DNA from: Siphonodentalium dalli
Lineage: Eukaryota; Mollusca; Scaphopoda; Gadilida; Siphonodentaliidae
NCBI GenBank assembly: GCA_032622095.1
Contig: CP136068.1
Coordinates: 131,509,989 to 131,573,988 of the forward strand
DNA: 64,000 nt
Reading direction: 5' to 3'
Shown here in pieces: positions 32,481-43,369 of the stretch. Numbering within the stretch: the stretch's first letter is position 1; each line of letters starts with the position of its first letter. The notes beneath the pieces were generated by a model. It saw nothing but the letters and a program-made list of their open reading frames with translations. It ran no database searches and was not told the origin of the DNA. Position numbers and translations under genes: made by a program.

Positions 32481-33236
32481 TCGTTATTATATTATATACA
32501 CTTTATAGTGTGTTTCAGAACGAAAAAAAAATGAATAAAATCAACAAATTTGTAAATTTAAAAACAATTCAAACGTTGTTGTATTCCATGTCCCAGACCG
32601 GACATATACACCAAATTTCAATAATATTCATTGAGAAACAACGGACCAAACGCCATATAGCACCCCGCATACATCTTTTATTCCGAGCTGGCCTTTTATT
32701 CCGAGTTGGCACACGTCGATTGGGCGAGTTAGCCCTGGGGCGAGTACGCCGATTCCGACACCTTCTCTATTTGCAGCAGGTATACGTTTACGCTGATTTA
32801 CGCGTAATTTAATTTACAAAGTTCCCCAATTGGTATCGTAAATAGAGCGACCTTATTTGACAGAGAATGCCTCTGTTATTGATTATCAAGTTGCTATACA
32901 TTAAAAACGACAAATTCACATGCTCGTTCAAGCGCAGTAGTCTATTTTCCCCATGTTAAAGGACATCCACAAATACTAAATAACGCTAACCTACTGCGAA
33001 TGTTTGACACGACAACTGTTAACATATTTGGGCTGAATTCATCTGACGCGGTATTATTCCTCAAAATAAACAACAAAACCATCGTTACTTGGAAATGTAG
33101 TTTGGGCTAACATTTACATAAACCTCCACATTATTTATCCCGACACCCACGTCAGATGAAAAACAGCCATGAAGTAAACGGCCAAATTGGCCGAAATGAT
33201 CGCTTGTTAAGTGCGCAGTCAGGGTCCACGCGCACC

Positions 33237-35118
33237 CAGAGCCGTAATTTCGCTAAAATCCGGATTGAGAATCCAAAGCCGATTACGGGGGGCGGAGCTA
33301 ATTGCGGATTCTAGGTCAGATTTTGAAATCCACGTGGTCTCCGAAACTACGTTTAATGTTCTCCCAGCGTCAAGCATGGCTCTTGTATTTGACACAAGTA
33401 TCATTTGTATCTTATATTTATAAAGTTCATGTTTGTTGTGAAAGTCATGCTTTTCTTCTATGTGTATATACACGGCACATAATTTGCTGCCAATCCGACT
33501 TAATCGTATCTTATTTTTCAAGTTAAAGTGCGTTTATTGATGAGGGCAAGCATATCTAAACATGACAGCTCTAGGCCTCCTGAATCAAATTCCGAAGATG
33601 TTGTGAAGAACACAGGAAACTTGTCAGTTGAACAGGGACGTGACGACAGGGGTTGCTTGGGTGTCTCGACCCCCACCACGAACTTTGGTACAATTTGCTT
33701 AGCTGTGCAGTCATTCATACGTGAGGAAAATCAGGATTATTTTTACTAACTGTTCCAAATAATGACTCTTACAAGTCAGCAAACGCAACAAACAAACCCG
33801 ATTTTAAATAAATACATATACAAACTTATGACTAACTCGGGAGAGGGGTGTCCAGTGATCTGTATATATGTTCAACTTGTTTTGGTAGTCATGTTGCTTT
33901 GCCATTACTAATTATTTATTTTTTCAGTGTAATAATATATACTTACCCTTAAGTGAGTCAGCACTTGTCCCCCAATTTATTTGTATGTATAAACAAATGT
34001 ATGTGTTATATATCATGTGTTATCTAAATTTGACATATATTTGAAATAAATATATCTAAACTAAACTTTGGTACATTCCAGCAGTCGGAAATTTCATGCA
34101 TGACACAACATTAGATGGACATTAATTTGACACCATATATAGGTTGTCATTGTTCTCATTGTTTGATTTTTTTTTTTCAACCAGTAAAAGTTGGTAATTT
34201 TCCAATCTTGGTGTTTGTCAGGTTGGATATTTCCAAGGGGAGCAAATGGAATTCTGCGAACCTGTGAGATTGATGTTTGGTTCAATGGGGGGGGGGGGGT
34301 GTGCAGTTGGCCTGAAATTTGAGGAAACATCTAACCACGTCCCTAGAACATATGTCTGTTGTCTATACATAGACTATTGTGCAAAACGACTGCATTTAAC
34401 GAAACAAAATATTTTCAAGATGAAACATGAAATTGCTATAAGACTAGATGATAGTACATACGTGTATCTGATAATCCATCGATATCATATATATATATAT
34501 AATCCTACTATTTCTTGAATAAGAAGAAACATTATAATAACGAACACAGCAGAAGACAATCCATGCAGGTTCATATGAATTCGGTCAATGGTGACGTATC
34601 CGCCGAATTCGAAATCGACATGCGTTCGGGCGGTATTTATGGATGGAATTATGAAATGGACATATGAAAGTGACAATCAACAATGATTTAATTTTGCTTC
34701 GCCATCAACCGAAGTGCTCCCCCAGCGTTACTATCAATAGCGTTATTATTTGGCTAATTTCAGTAATATTCTCCCAGTTTACATTCAATAAAACAAATTT
34801 GTCTCCGCATTTAAAATTCTTTGGTATAGAGCGTTTATATTCTGCAAAAATTTGTACACAGGAGACGGATTCTTATGTTTTATTGTGTTTTTAAACTCCG
34901 AGGTGGCGAAATCTCGGTTTGTTTACATTATGAACATTTGAGTCCGTAATCGGAATCCAAATCCCAATCGGATTACCACGAAATTAGGATTACGGTCTGT
35001 TCGTTTACTGATTCTGCAAATTTGTGGTCTGTTCTTTTGCCGAACCAAGTCGTACGGGGACAAATCTGTAATCTGAATCCAGAATCCGAATTGGATTTTT
35101 AGCGAAATAACGCCTCTG
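33237..35118. mobile_element. hAT-like element with terminal inverted repeats, no transposase
   Basis: The left end reads CAGAGCCGTAATTTCGCTAA followed by AATCC. The right end, reversed, reads CAGAGGCGTTATTTCGCTAA followed by AAATCC. CAGAG termini fit hAT superfamily repeats. The interior has no transposase motif. It includes a segment at about 34070-34330 related to the repeat block at 2126-3340, plus a poly-G run. The flanking 8-mers do not match (cgcgcacc, gcaatatt), so a simple single insertion is not proven. The right terminus fuses with the LINE endonuclease frame. Confidence 0.55.
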
Positions 35119-35927
35119 GCAATATTCTTTGAATTAGTCTTAATTGCTTTCACATATTTTAACAAGTGAACTTTAACACAAATTAATAGTCCACCACATC
35201 GTTTACCACGTCCCATGTGTCTACCCTTCATTGTGCTTATACTGAAGTTTGGGATTAAAATATCATCTTCGATAAAACTTTTAACCTCGCTCAAACATGC
35301 GATATCGTACTCATTTAACATGTCAATGAATTCGCGATATTGGAGTCTCTTATCCAATCCACATACATTCAGAGTTAAGATCTTCAGTTGACGAGTCAGG
35401 CTACCAGTGGGTCGCATGTTAAACACATTTATGTAGGGGCTCAGATTATCAAGATCCAACGGTTCAATATCATGATTGTTGTCGCACGGATATAGTTTAG
35501 ACAAGTCACTGTCCACGTGGAGTACGGTATTGCAATCAGAGGCGCCTTGCGTTCTGCTTGTACTCTCGTGAGTTATCCCGTTACATTGTTTTGATTGGTT
35601 TACGGTTACACGATCAGTCAATTTGCCCGCGCTGTCAGTATCGCTCGAGTAAATTATAATAGGTTTCTGACTGGCTAAACACTTGTCAAATGGCTCATTA
35701 CCACATTTGAAAATTTCTTGTGGGTCTATTGTACATGCACGTATACCAGTATCCGCATTATTATCGTTAAAACAAACATGCATATCAGCAGCGCGGTCTG
35801 TGTTTGGATCCATACCCTCAATTTTCTGAGATGGTATAGATTCAAGCACCGTGTTATTGTGATTAATATCAGTGGCATTCGCTACATCTACCGTTGTTGT
35901 TGTTAGAACACATTTGTCAAAATACAA
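35119..35927 (-). pseudogene. non-LTR retrotransposon ORF2, N-terminal part (piece 1)
   Basis: The minus-strand frame starts right after the ORF1 stop (TGA 35928-35930), in the same frame. About 180 residues of low-complexity Asn/Asp-rich sequence precede the APE-like endonuclease start: LKILTLNVCGLDKRLQYREF, YDIACLSEVKSFI (catalytic Asn and Glu motifs) and RGKRCGGLLICVK. It is cut at 35118 by the TIR of the neighbouring element. The rest of the endonuclease resumes at about 29685. No ATG lies at the frame's beginning, so ORF2 would need reinitiation at an internal Met, or readthrough. Confidence 0.85.
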
Positions 35928-36662
35928 TCAATTGTCAATTTTAGCGGCCTTTTTCATCTCTGGTGAGGATGACTGGCTGCTCATATTACGCTTGCGCCTA
36001 ATCGCCGTGCTTGCGCTCACGATTGAAGCTGCAAGATCTTGCTTTCCCTCAGAGCTCAGGTGAAGACCTGAGGATTCATTAGATCTGAACTTTGAGCGAA
36101 TCACAAAGCCTTCGTCATTCACATACTTGCTCGTGTTGTCAATGAAAGAAAGTTTGTCCTTTTTCACTTTACAGAGCGTTTTAACGAATGAGTTCACTTT
36201 CTCCGCAGTCGCATTGTGGTCCATCATTTTCTTGCCCCTACCCTTTCTCGGTGGGATGCTGCAGAACGTAAATTTGGCTTCCCTGAATTCCTTCTCGAGA
36301 TGGTCCTTCAACCCTTCCGTGAATTTAACTTGAACAACCTCATGGTCATATTCATTATGTAGAATATCATTGGTTCCAAGGTGCACGATAACGTGCTTAA
36401 TATTTTCAACATTGACGTCGGTATCTCGCTTTACAAGTTTTATCAGTGCATCTATCTGTCCCATGTCGGCGCCCGAGTAATTATAACGTTTCATGCCGGG
36501 ATCATCTAATTTTAAATCATAACAATTACTCGCACCCAACAAAACAGTATCTATAACTCTCGGATTGAGTTCCTCATCAGGAGTGATTTCGTCCTCGTTT
36601 GAACGGTCATCATCGTCACCAATTACTGAGTCAACATCAATACAGCTACCCGTATCGTCCAC
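35928..36662 (-). pseudogene. non-LTR retrotransposon ORF1 with SGNH esterase domain
   Basis: After an acidic N-terminus (residues 1-35) the protein shows an SGNH/GDSL hydrolase core: VLLGASN (Ser45; the usual GDS reads GAS), VIVHLGTNDI (Gly96, Asn98) and SSGLHLSSEG (His201; the Asp of the usual DxxH is Ser). A basic tail (RRKRNMSSQSS...KKAAKIDN) follows. Esterase-bearing ORF1 proteins are known in CR1/L2-type LINEs, where they bind nucleic acid. No ATG lies near the open start, and an in-frame stop lies about 50 bases upstream of it, so the copy is probably 5'-truncated or relies on an unseen start. The loss of two catalytic-block residues may have inactivated the esterase. Confidence 0.8.
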
Positions 36663-38416
36663 AAATATAAACTCATCAGTGTCGGAGCACTCATCATCAA
36701 CTTGAAATCAATAGTTCGGTCATAATAGGAATTTTATTTTTGCTAATCTCAGACAACTCTTGACGAAATTTTTAAGCTTATTTCTTATTCACACCTGAAG
36801 TGCACGAGAAACGGATCGCTGGACAATTGCTCGAGCACAGTTGATATTTTCACATGACTCCAGACAACATTTAACGAATGTATAGCTTTCTATTTAAATA
36901 CTCTAACTTGACCGTACACCAGATTACAGGTTCCTTTAAAACAAATAACATCTCAGCATACCGTCTTCATTTACTGACCACAGTTTAACTGCTAGATGAA
37001 TGTACATATTTACCACTTCATTGAATCGACAGGACAAACATACCATTTCGCAGTGGTGTAGAATGTTTGTCTAGGACAATCATGATGGATAATGAAATAT
37101 GTCTCCTCATACAACTTTTGTTAAACGACAGGCGAGAACGAATCTCTCATTTCACCTCAAACGAGGGTGCATGGATTAACTCAGATGATTCCGATGGACT
37201 TCTCCAGGTGGTACAAACAGAGGGGACGAATTGTTGTCCTTTGTAGCTTGCACAGCAATTATAAGCACTGTATTCCACCACGCTCCATTGTGTCCTATTT
37301 GACCATTCAAGTGAATAAACAATTGAGTGTCCACAATTGAGAGGGGCTTCCTAGTATTGTTAGAATATAAACAGAGAAATTACGCCTGTGATTTCGCACC
37401 AGTGTACAAACACCATTGAGACCACTACCAACCAAATTCCCCGTATTTTGAAATGTAAGAATGTTCGTAACTTCAATAATACAGATGTCTTGGTCGAAAG
37501 CACCTTTCTGTATGAGATAAGGTTAGATAACCTTTCTCTCTTTGTTGACAAGCCTCTCTTTTTTCTCTCTATCGGGCGCATGCACCGCCAACGAAATATT
37601 AAACTATGGATGTTTTGGTTCGCATGTTTTGGCAGATTACATTGCCGTGAACCAATCATTGTTCCAACTGTGTCTTGAACTAGTATTTTCTTCTATGGAA
37701 TTATCAGGATTGTCTGGATAAATTCATGTTCTTTTCTGTGACAATTCCTTAAAGTTCTTTGTTTTTCTTCTTTTATATTCTACATGTATATTATTACGTG
37801 TACTCGGTGCCGTCCACAAACATTTAGACATACTTGATAGCATGTTAGTCTGATTACATACTTACAGACACTCTCAGAATACACGTAATAGATGTAATTA
37901 CGGTATAATCAATTTTCTAGCCATTCTTTTCTTGTATGGGCACACCATAATTGATTATTCAGTTACATTTCCGACTTTCCGACTTGTCAACTCTGATCAA
38001 CTTTGGTTTGTTCGAAACTTGAACACATTAAAACCGTTTCGATTACTTGTATAACGCCTACATACAATGGCGATACATGTACAGCGATCTATATATTTTT
38101 TAAAACCGACATTGTAACCTAATCCGGGCGTGTCATAGCCAAAATACCACTAACCATCTGTGTAGATATTCTTGCAAAACATTTGACCCATTGGGCTGAC
38201 GTGAACATCCCCAAACAATGGTTCCGAATGCTTCAAACTTCAAGTTTCTATATCTTGACTACAAATTATTTAATTTGAAATTTCTTGATTCACTTCAACT
38301 CATTGCTTTCCAAAACCTATATTCCTCTGGACGCAACCAGTTTCTTGACAAACTGTCATAAATAACTACTGTTTTCCAATCGATCATCTGAGGCGCAATA
38401 AAACTACATAAAATGC
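36663..38416. other. non-coding stretch upstream of the non-LTR element
   Basis: No ORF with recognisable domain and no tandem structure. The 5' end of the LINE copy lies somewhere near 36700. Confidence 0.5.
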
Positions 38417-38420
38417 TTAA

Positions 38421-38799
38421 CCCTTTACCCAACAGAACGGCCCTGTGCCAATGCATTCTCTTATATATGCGAGTCGACCATAGGTCGCCTCGCATATATA
38501 AGAGAATGCATTGGCTTAACACATTAAAAATTATAAAATTGTTAAAGAATGTAAGAAAAAATGTTAAAATTTTTTTTTTAGGCCAATGCATTCTCTTATA
38601 TATGCGAGGCGACCTATGGTCGACTCGCATATATAAGAGAATGCATTGGCACAGGGCATAACTGTAACTATCACAATGTGGTCAAGGAGCCGGTTCCAAT
38701 GATATCCATATTTGTAATGTTCTATCGAGACAGACCGAAGATATTTTAGTCTGTTGAAGCTTTATTTGGCCGGTTTTGGCCGGTTTACTGGGTAAAGGG
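38421..38799. mobile_element. piggyBac-like MITE with nested hairpins, TTAA duplications
   Basis: TTAA (38417-38420 and 38800-38803) flanks perfect 11-bp inverted ends CCCTTTACCCA. TTAA duplication with CCC ends is the piggyBac hallmark. The interior holds two hairpins (38444-38514 and 38582-38650), each with 'ccaatgcattctcttatata' and 'tgcgag' arms. The two hairpins are themselves inverted copies of each other, from 'gccctgtgcc' (38440) to 'ggcacagggc' (38657). There is no transposase. Confidence 0.88.
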
Positions 38800-38849
38800 T
38801 TAATTGACCACCAGAACAGCCTTAACCAATGAAAGTGTCAATGACACTG

Positions 38850-40718
38850 TAGCTCAACTTGGAAAGGGAATAATTTAATGTATTACAGTCAATGGAGCGA
38901 TTAGGAATGTGAAAAGTTGAATGTCTAATACTAGTTTATAGACATGAAGAGACCCCAAAATGACTCGTTCCCATCTACATGTCATTATTAACATTCATGA
39001 CAAATTTTATGATGATCAGACTAAAGGTACGACATGTAGCCCATGCTAAATAATTTAGTCATACAAAGAGTAAAATCCAAGATGGCTGCTGGCGGCCATG
39101 TTTTTTGGCCAAATGACCCCAAAATTACTTGTTCCCATCTACATGTCAATATTAACATCCATGACAAATTTCATGATGATCAGACGAACAGTACGACCTG
39201 TGGCCCATGATAATTGATTAAATTTTGAAATCCAAGATGGCCACTGGCAGCCATGTTTTTTGTCCGAATGACCCCAAAATGACTCGTTCCCATTTACATT
39301 CCAATTTCAACAGCCATGACAAATTTTATGATGATCAGACTAAAGGTACGACCTGTAGCCCGTGCTAAAGGATTTAGTCATACAAAGAGTAAAATCAAAG
39401 ATGCCTGCTGGCGGCCATGTTTTTTGGCCGAATGACCCCAAAATGACTCGTTCCCATCTACATGTCATTATTAACATTCAAGACAAATTTTAATATGATC
39501 AGACTAAAGGTACAACCTGTAGCCCGTGCTAAAGGATTTAGTCATACAAAGAATTTTTGGGCCGAATGACCCCAAAATGACTCGTTCCCATCTACATGTC
39601 ATTATTAACATTCATGACAAATTTTATGATGATCAAACTAAAGTTACAACCTGTAGCCCGTGCTAAAGGGTTTAGTCATACAAAGAGTAAAATCCAAGAT
39701 GGCTGCTGGCGACCATGTTTTTTTGGCCGAATGACCCCAAAATGACTCGTTCCCATCTACATGTCATTATTAACATTCATGACAAATTTTATGATGATCA
39801 GACTAAAGGTACAACCTGCAGCCCGTGCTAAAGAATTTAGTCATACAAAGAGTAAAATCCAAGATGGCTGCTGGCGGCCATATTTTTTGGTCGAATGACC
39901 CCAAAATTACTCTTTCCCAACTACATGTCAATATTTTCATCCGTGACAAATTTCATGTTGATCAGACGAACAGTACGACCTGTGGCCCGTGCTAATGGAT
40001 TAAATTTTGAAATCCAAGATGGCCGCTGGCGGCCATGTTTTTTGTCCGAATGACCCCAAAATGACTCGTTCCCATCTACATTCCAATTTCAACAGCCATG
40101 ACAAATTTTATGATGATCAGACTAAAGGTACAACCTGTAGCCCGTGCTAAAGGATTTAGTCATACAAAGAGTAAAATCCAAGATGGCTGCTGGCGACCAT
40201 GTTTTTGGGCCGAATAACCCCAAAATGACTCGTTCCCATCTACATGTCATTATTAACATTCATGACAAATTTTATGATGATCAGACTAAAGGTACGACCT
40301 GCAGCCCGTGCTAAAGAATTTAGTCATACAAAGAGTAAAATCCAAGATGGCTGCTGGCGGCCATGTTTTTTGGCCGAATGACACCAAAATGACTCGTTCC
40401 CATCTACATGTCAATATTAACATCCATGACAAATTTCATGATGATCAGACAAACAGTACGGCCTGTAGCCCGTGCTAATGGATTGAATTTTGAAATCCAA
40501 GATGGCCACTGGCGCCATGTTTATTTTCCAAATGACCCCAAAATGAATCTTTCTGGTCTAAATGTTGATGTCAACAGCTATGACAAATTTCATAATGATC
40601 CGACCAAAGGTACGACCTGTAGCCTGCATTGTTGACGCCTTACGCACACACGTACACACGAACGACGGACGACAAAGCCATGGCAATAGCTCAAACTTTA
40701 CAAAGTAAAGTTGAGCTA
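38850..40718. repeat. approximately 162-bp tandem array, about 11 units, with short inverted ends
   Basis: Units share 'tgaccccaaaatgactcgtt' and 'cccatctacatgtca', 'gacaaattttatgatgatca', 'cctgtagcccgtgctaa' and 'aaatccaagatggctgctgg'. One unit near 39550 has a deletion. The array and its diverged edge units are bracketed by TAGCTCAACTT (38850-38860) and its reverse (40708-40718), suggesting that the array forms the body of a transposable element. Related single units occur at about 30880-32170 and in the inverted copy near 58000-59300. Confidence 0.88.
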
Positions 40719-41916
40719 AAAATTGAACCCACGATTCGTTCAAAACCAGAACTGACTAAAATCATACTGAGTAACTTGAAAACATCCTAAAATCATCAGT
40801 AAATGTTCCATACCTATATAACCTGCATAATGGTTTGACGATTTAGTACTTGTATAACCTGAAATTCCTAGAATATTTTTGTTTAGTGACTCACATTATT
40901 CAAAAATAATTTATTCAATCTTAAACAAGTTTACCAAAAGTGCTTTAATACTATATGTAAACGCCTTCAACTTGATCAGAGCAAACTAAATGATCTATAA
41001 AGTTCTTTTCCAAAACCAAAACTTATGTCAAACCGGACTACTTTTGTATTTTGACAAACTCCTACTATATAGACCATAATAGGCATCAAATACACTGTTT
41101 AAATTATCTAACCATAACCTTGTGACAAATTTCTTCGCTCTGAAAATGTTCAACCAAACTCAACTTGATTGAAATCAAGCAGACATACAACTGCGGCGTA
41201 TTCACTATATCTGTATATATATGCATCATTGAATAATTCACTGGAATCTTCAAGTGTAGACTGTAAAATCAATCTTACCAATTGGATACCATATAACGAT
41301 GGACACACATTATATTCCAGTGACTATTTCCTATAGCTGATCACATTTTATTAATTTATGCAACCAGTTTGAACAACAACTCAATATAGAAAAATGCACA
41401 ACGGTAATTTTCAAGCATACCTTATAAAGAAATTTTTTAGCAACAATTTAAACTATAACCGTATATTCCCTGAACAACTGTTTGCTTTAACCACATTTTT
41501 TTTCAATTAAAAACTAATGTAATTGACAGCTTACTCGAGGTGAGAATTGTTTTTCTTCACAGTATATCTATCATGCATAATTTAATAATTCACTGGGACT
41601 GATCTGTGTAGAATGTGACATCAATTCTTATCCAATTCTTGGATACCATTACCCTGGACACAAAATATTATCCCAGTAACCATTATTATGTCTAGTAACA
41701 TGTGTCAGATTCAATCCACTCACACCGAGCGTACATGTAACAAAAATACCTCGAAAACAATTTTAACCCAAAGATAAATGACCTAATAGCTATCCGGTTT
41801 GTGAACCTGGTGAACCAGCCAATTAATTGCAAAATTGTCTCATACCTTGTGATCGCCTGCACGTCCATGTCCCAGAATTCCAAGAAGCGTCTAGCTCACG
41901 GACACCACTTAGGAGA
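40719..41916. other. AT-rich non-coding stretch
   Basis: It has two diverged copies of a roughly 360-bp segment. 'atgcat.attgaataattcac' at about 41221 and 'catgcataatttaataattc' at about 41573 are both followed by 'ggatacca' and 'ggacaca'. If the flanking LTR pair is real, this is the 5' internal region of that element. No gag or pol relic is visible. Confidence 0.5.
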
Positions 41917-42378
41917 TGTAATACTCCCCAGGTTCTTTTAACACTAAGTCGGAACTCTCAGAACATGGACAACATTTATTATACACGAAGATAAAATAGA
42001 CGTAGATAATATTCAACATCAGGCAGCCACAGTGAACACATAATTATAGCTACCACGACGACGCGTGCGTCGTGGATAGCTTTACATATATAAGTCTCAG
42101 CCGGATTTCAAAAGTCTCCGAGTCTAAGCTCTGACCAGAATATATATCACAAGGGTCAACGTCCGTTGGCGTCAATACACTACTTCACACACTCTCGTGT
42201 TTACGAGAATAGCCCCCATGTTTGCGAGATTAACGACTCGAGATCAATAACAGCGAGATTGTCAACCTTGAGTTTGCTTTCCCATGTGAAGAGCAAACCT
42301 TCCGATCCCGGACACTGACCCCCATAATACTATAGTTTAACCTTACCCACGCCATGTTGAACAGCTGGAAGTGTTACA
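41917..42378 (-). mobile_element. LTR, 462 bp (candidate 5' LTR of a 25-kb nested element)
   Basis: It starts TGTAATACTCCCCAGG and ends GGAAGTGTTACA, closely matching 16997-17482. Read on the minus strand, sequence just past its inner edge contains TGGTGTCCGTGAG, nine bases from the LTR, a possible primer site. The outer 4 bp (CTGG, 42379-42382) match the 4 bp outside 16997. The inner flank GAGA does not match CTGG, so it does not look like a solo LTR with its own duplication. Confidence 0.75.
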
Positions 42379-42639
42379 CTGGTGTATTCAGTAACTAACA
42401 ACAATAATAAAGCATTGTGTATGTACACTATATCATATGTCACAAATCGCCCTAGACCCCATTATTACGCCACACTGTGGTGTTGCTTGGTACGCAGATT
42501 TTCATATTCTGTGGTCGATCGATAATCCACTGGGCGACTGTATTATTATGGTTATTTCGTACTGAGTATAAATCGTACCGATAGAGTCACGATAGTACAA
42601 CAAAGATTAGCACATGTGTTTACGTCACCGGTGTACTTG
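42379..42639. other. short non-coding spacer
   Basis: No structure recognised between the LTR and the TTCCGAAG block. Confidence 0.4.
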
Positions 42640-43369
42640 TGGGGGCATGTTTCTATTATGAAGGTTCGCTATCCCGAAGGTTCGCTATTCCGAAGGTTTT
42701 TGTTATTTTTAGGTTAACTCTATATTCTAAAGTATTGAGACTAATTTGAGAGGGTTCATTATCACAAAGATTCTTTTTACGGAGTGTGCGCTCACATCCG
42801 AACTGATCCTATGCGCATACCGATACAGATACAGGAGGAAATAACTTAACTTAGAACATTAAACGTGATTTTGTTTTGTTTTCGCGGGTTTTCTTGAGAT
42901 TTAATGTCATTACGTGGGCCCATACTTTTGAATTCTTGGCATATAATATGAATGTTGTGGTATATTGTGGACCCTCCCGCATTGGGACATGACACAGGTA
43001 CAGTTGACTTAAGTGATGTTCTGTGTGGGCTCCAATTTGGAGTTCAATATTTTAAGGGCCAAATTTAGGATTTTATGGACCCATACCTTTGAATTCTGGG
43101 CATATAATATGAATATTGGGGGCATGTCTCTATTCCGAAGGTTCACTATCCAGAATGTCCACTATTCCGAAATTTCTCTGAATGTTCGCTATTCCGAAGG
43201 TTCACCAATCAGAAGGTTCATTATTCCGAAGGTTCTGTATTCCGAAGGTTTTTGTTATTTTAAGGTTAATTCTATATTCTAAAGTATTAGGAGGGTTCAT
43301 TATCACGAAGATTCTTTTTATGAAGGAAATAACTTAAAACATTAAATGTGATTTTGTTTTGTTTTCGCG
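42640..43369 (+). repeat. two tandem blocks each with a TTCCGAAG array
   Basis: Block 1 (about 42645-42960) and block 2 (about 43115-43369) share 'gggggcatgt.tctatt', a TTCCGAAGGTTCGCTA array (3 and about 8 units), 'aggtt..tctatattctaaag' and 'gagggttcattatcac.aag'. They also share 'cgcgggttttcttgag'. A piece reading 'ctttgaattct.ggcatata' precedes block 2 and also follows block 1, so the unit is duplicated at a period near 470 bp. Confidence 0.8.

Larger units (their letters stand above)
29686..33198 (+). mobile_element. 3.5-kb dispersed repeat, copy 1
   Basis: It begins 'acaagaaaactaagatgcat' and ends 'ccaaattggccgaaat'. It matches the reverse complement of 56991-60256 along its whole length, at about 95% by eye. 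Copy 2 lacks about 210 bp corresponding to about 30040-30250. It contains two Helitron-like units, diverged copies of the 'gatggccgctggcg' unit seen at 38850-40718, and a 170-bp direct duplication. Open frames of 110-120 residues occur in both copies, but they have no recognised domain and probably reflect copy identity. It interrupts the LINE endonuclease region together with the element at 33237. Confidence 0.85.

Noticed and set aside
32477-32812. 111-residue open frame shared with 57345-57698
   Set aside because: Same reason: shared because the DNA is duplicated. The start region is low-complexity and no known domain is present.
41917-42378. A solo LTR unrelated to the one at 16997
   Set aside because: Its own two 4-bp flanks do not match each other, while its outer flank matches the outer flank of 16997. 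Kept as a paired-LTR hypothesis instead.
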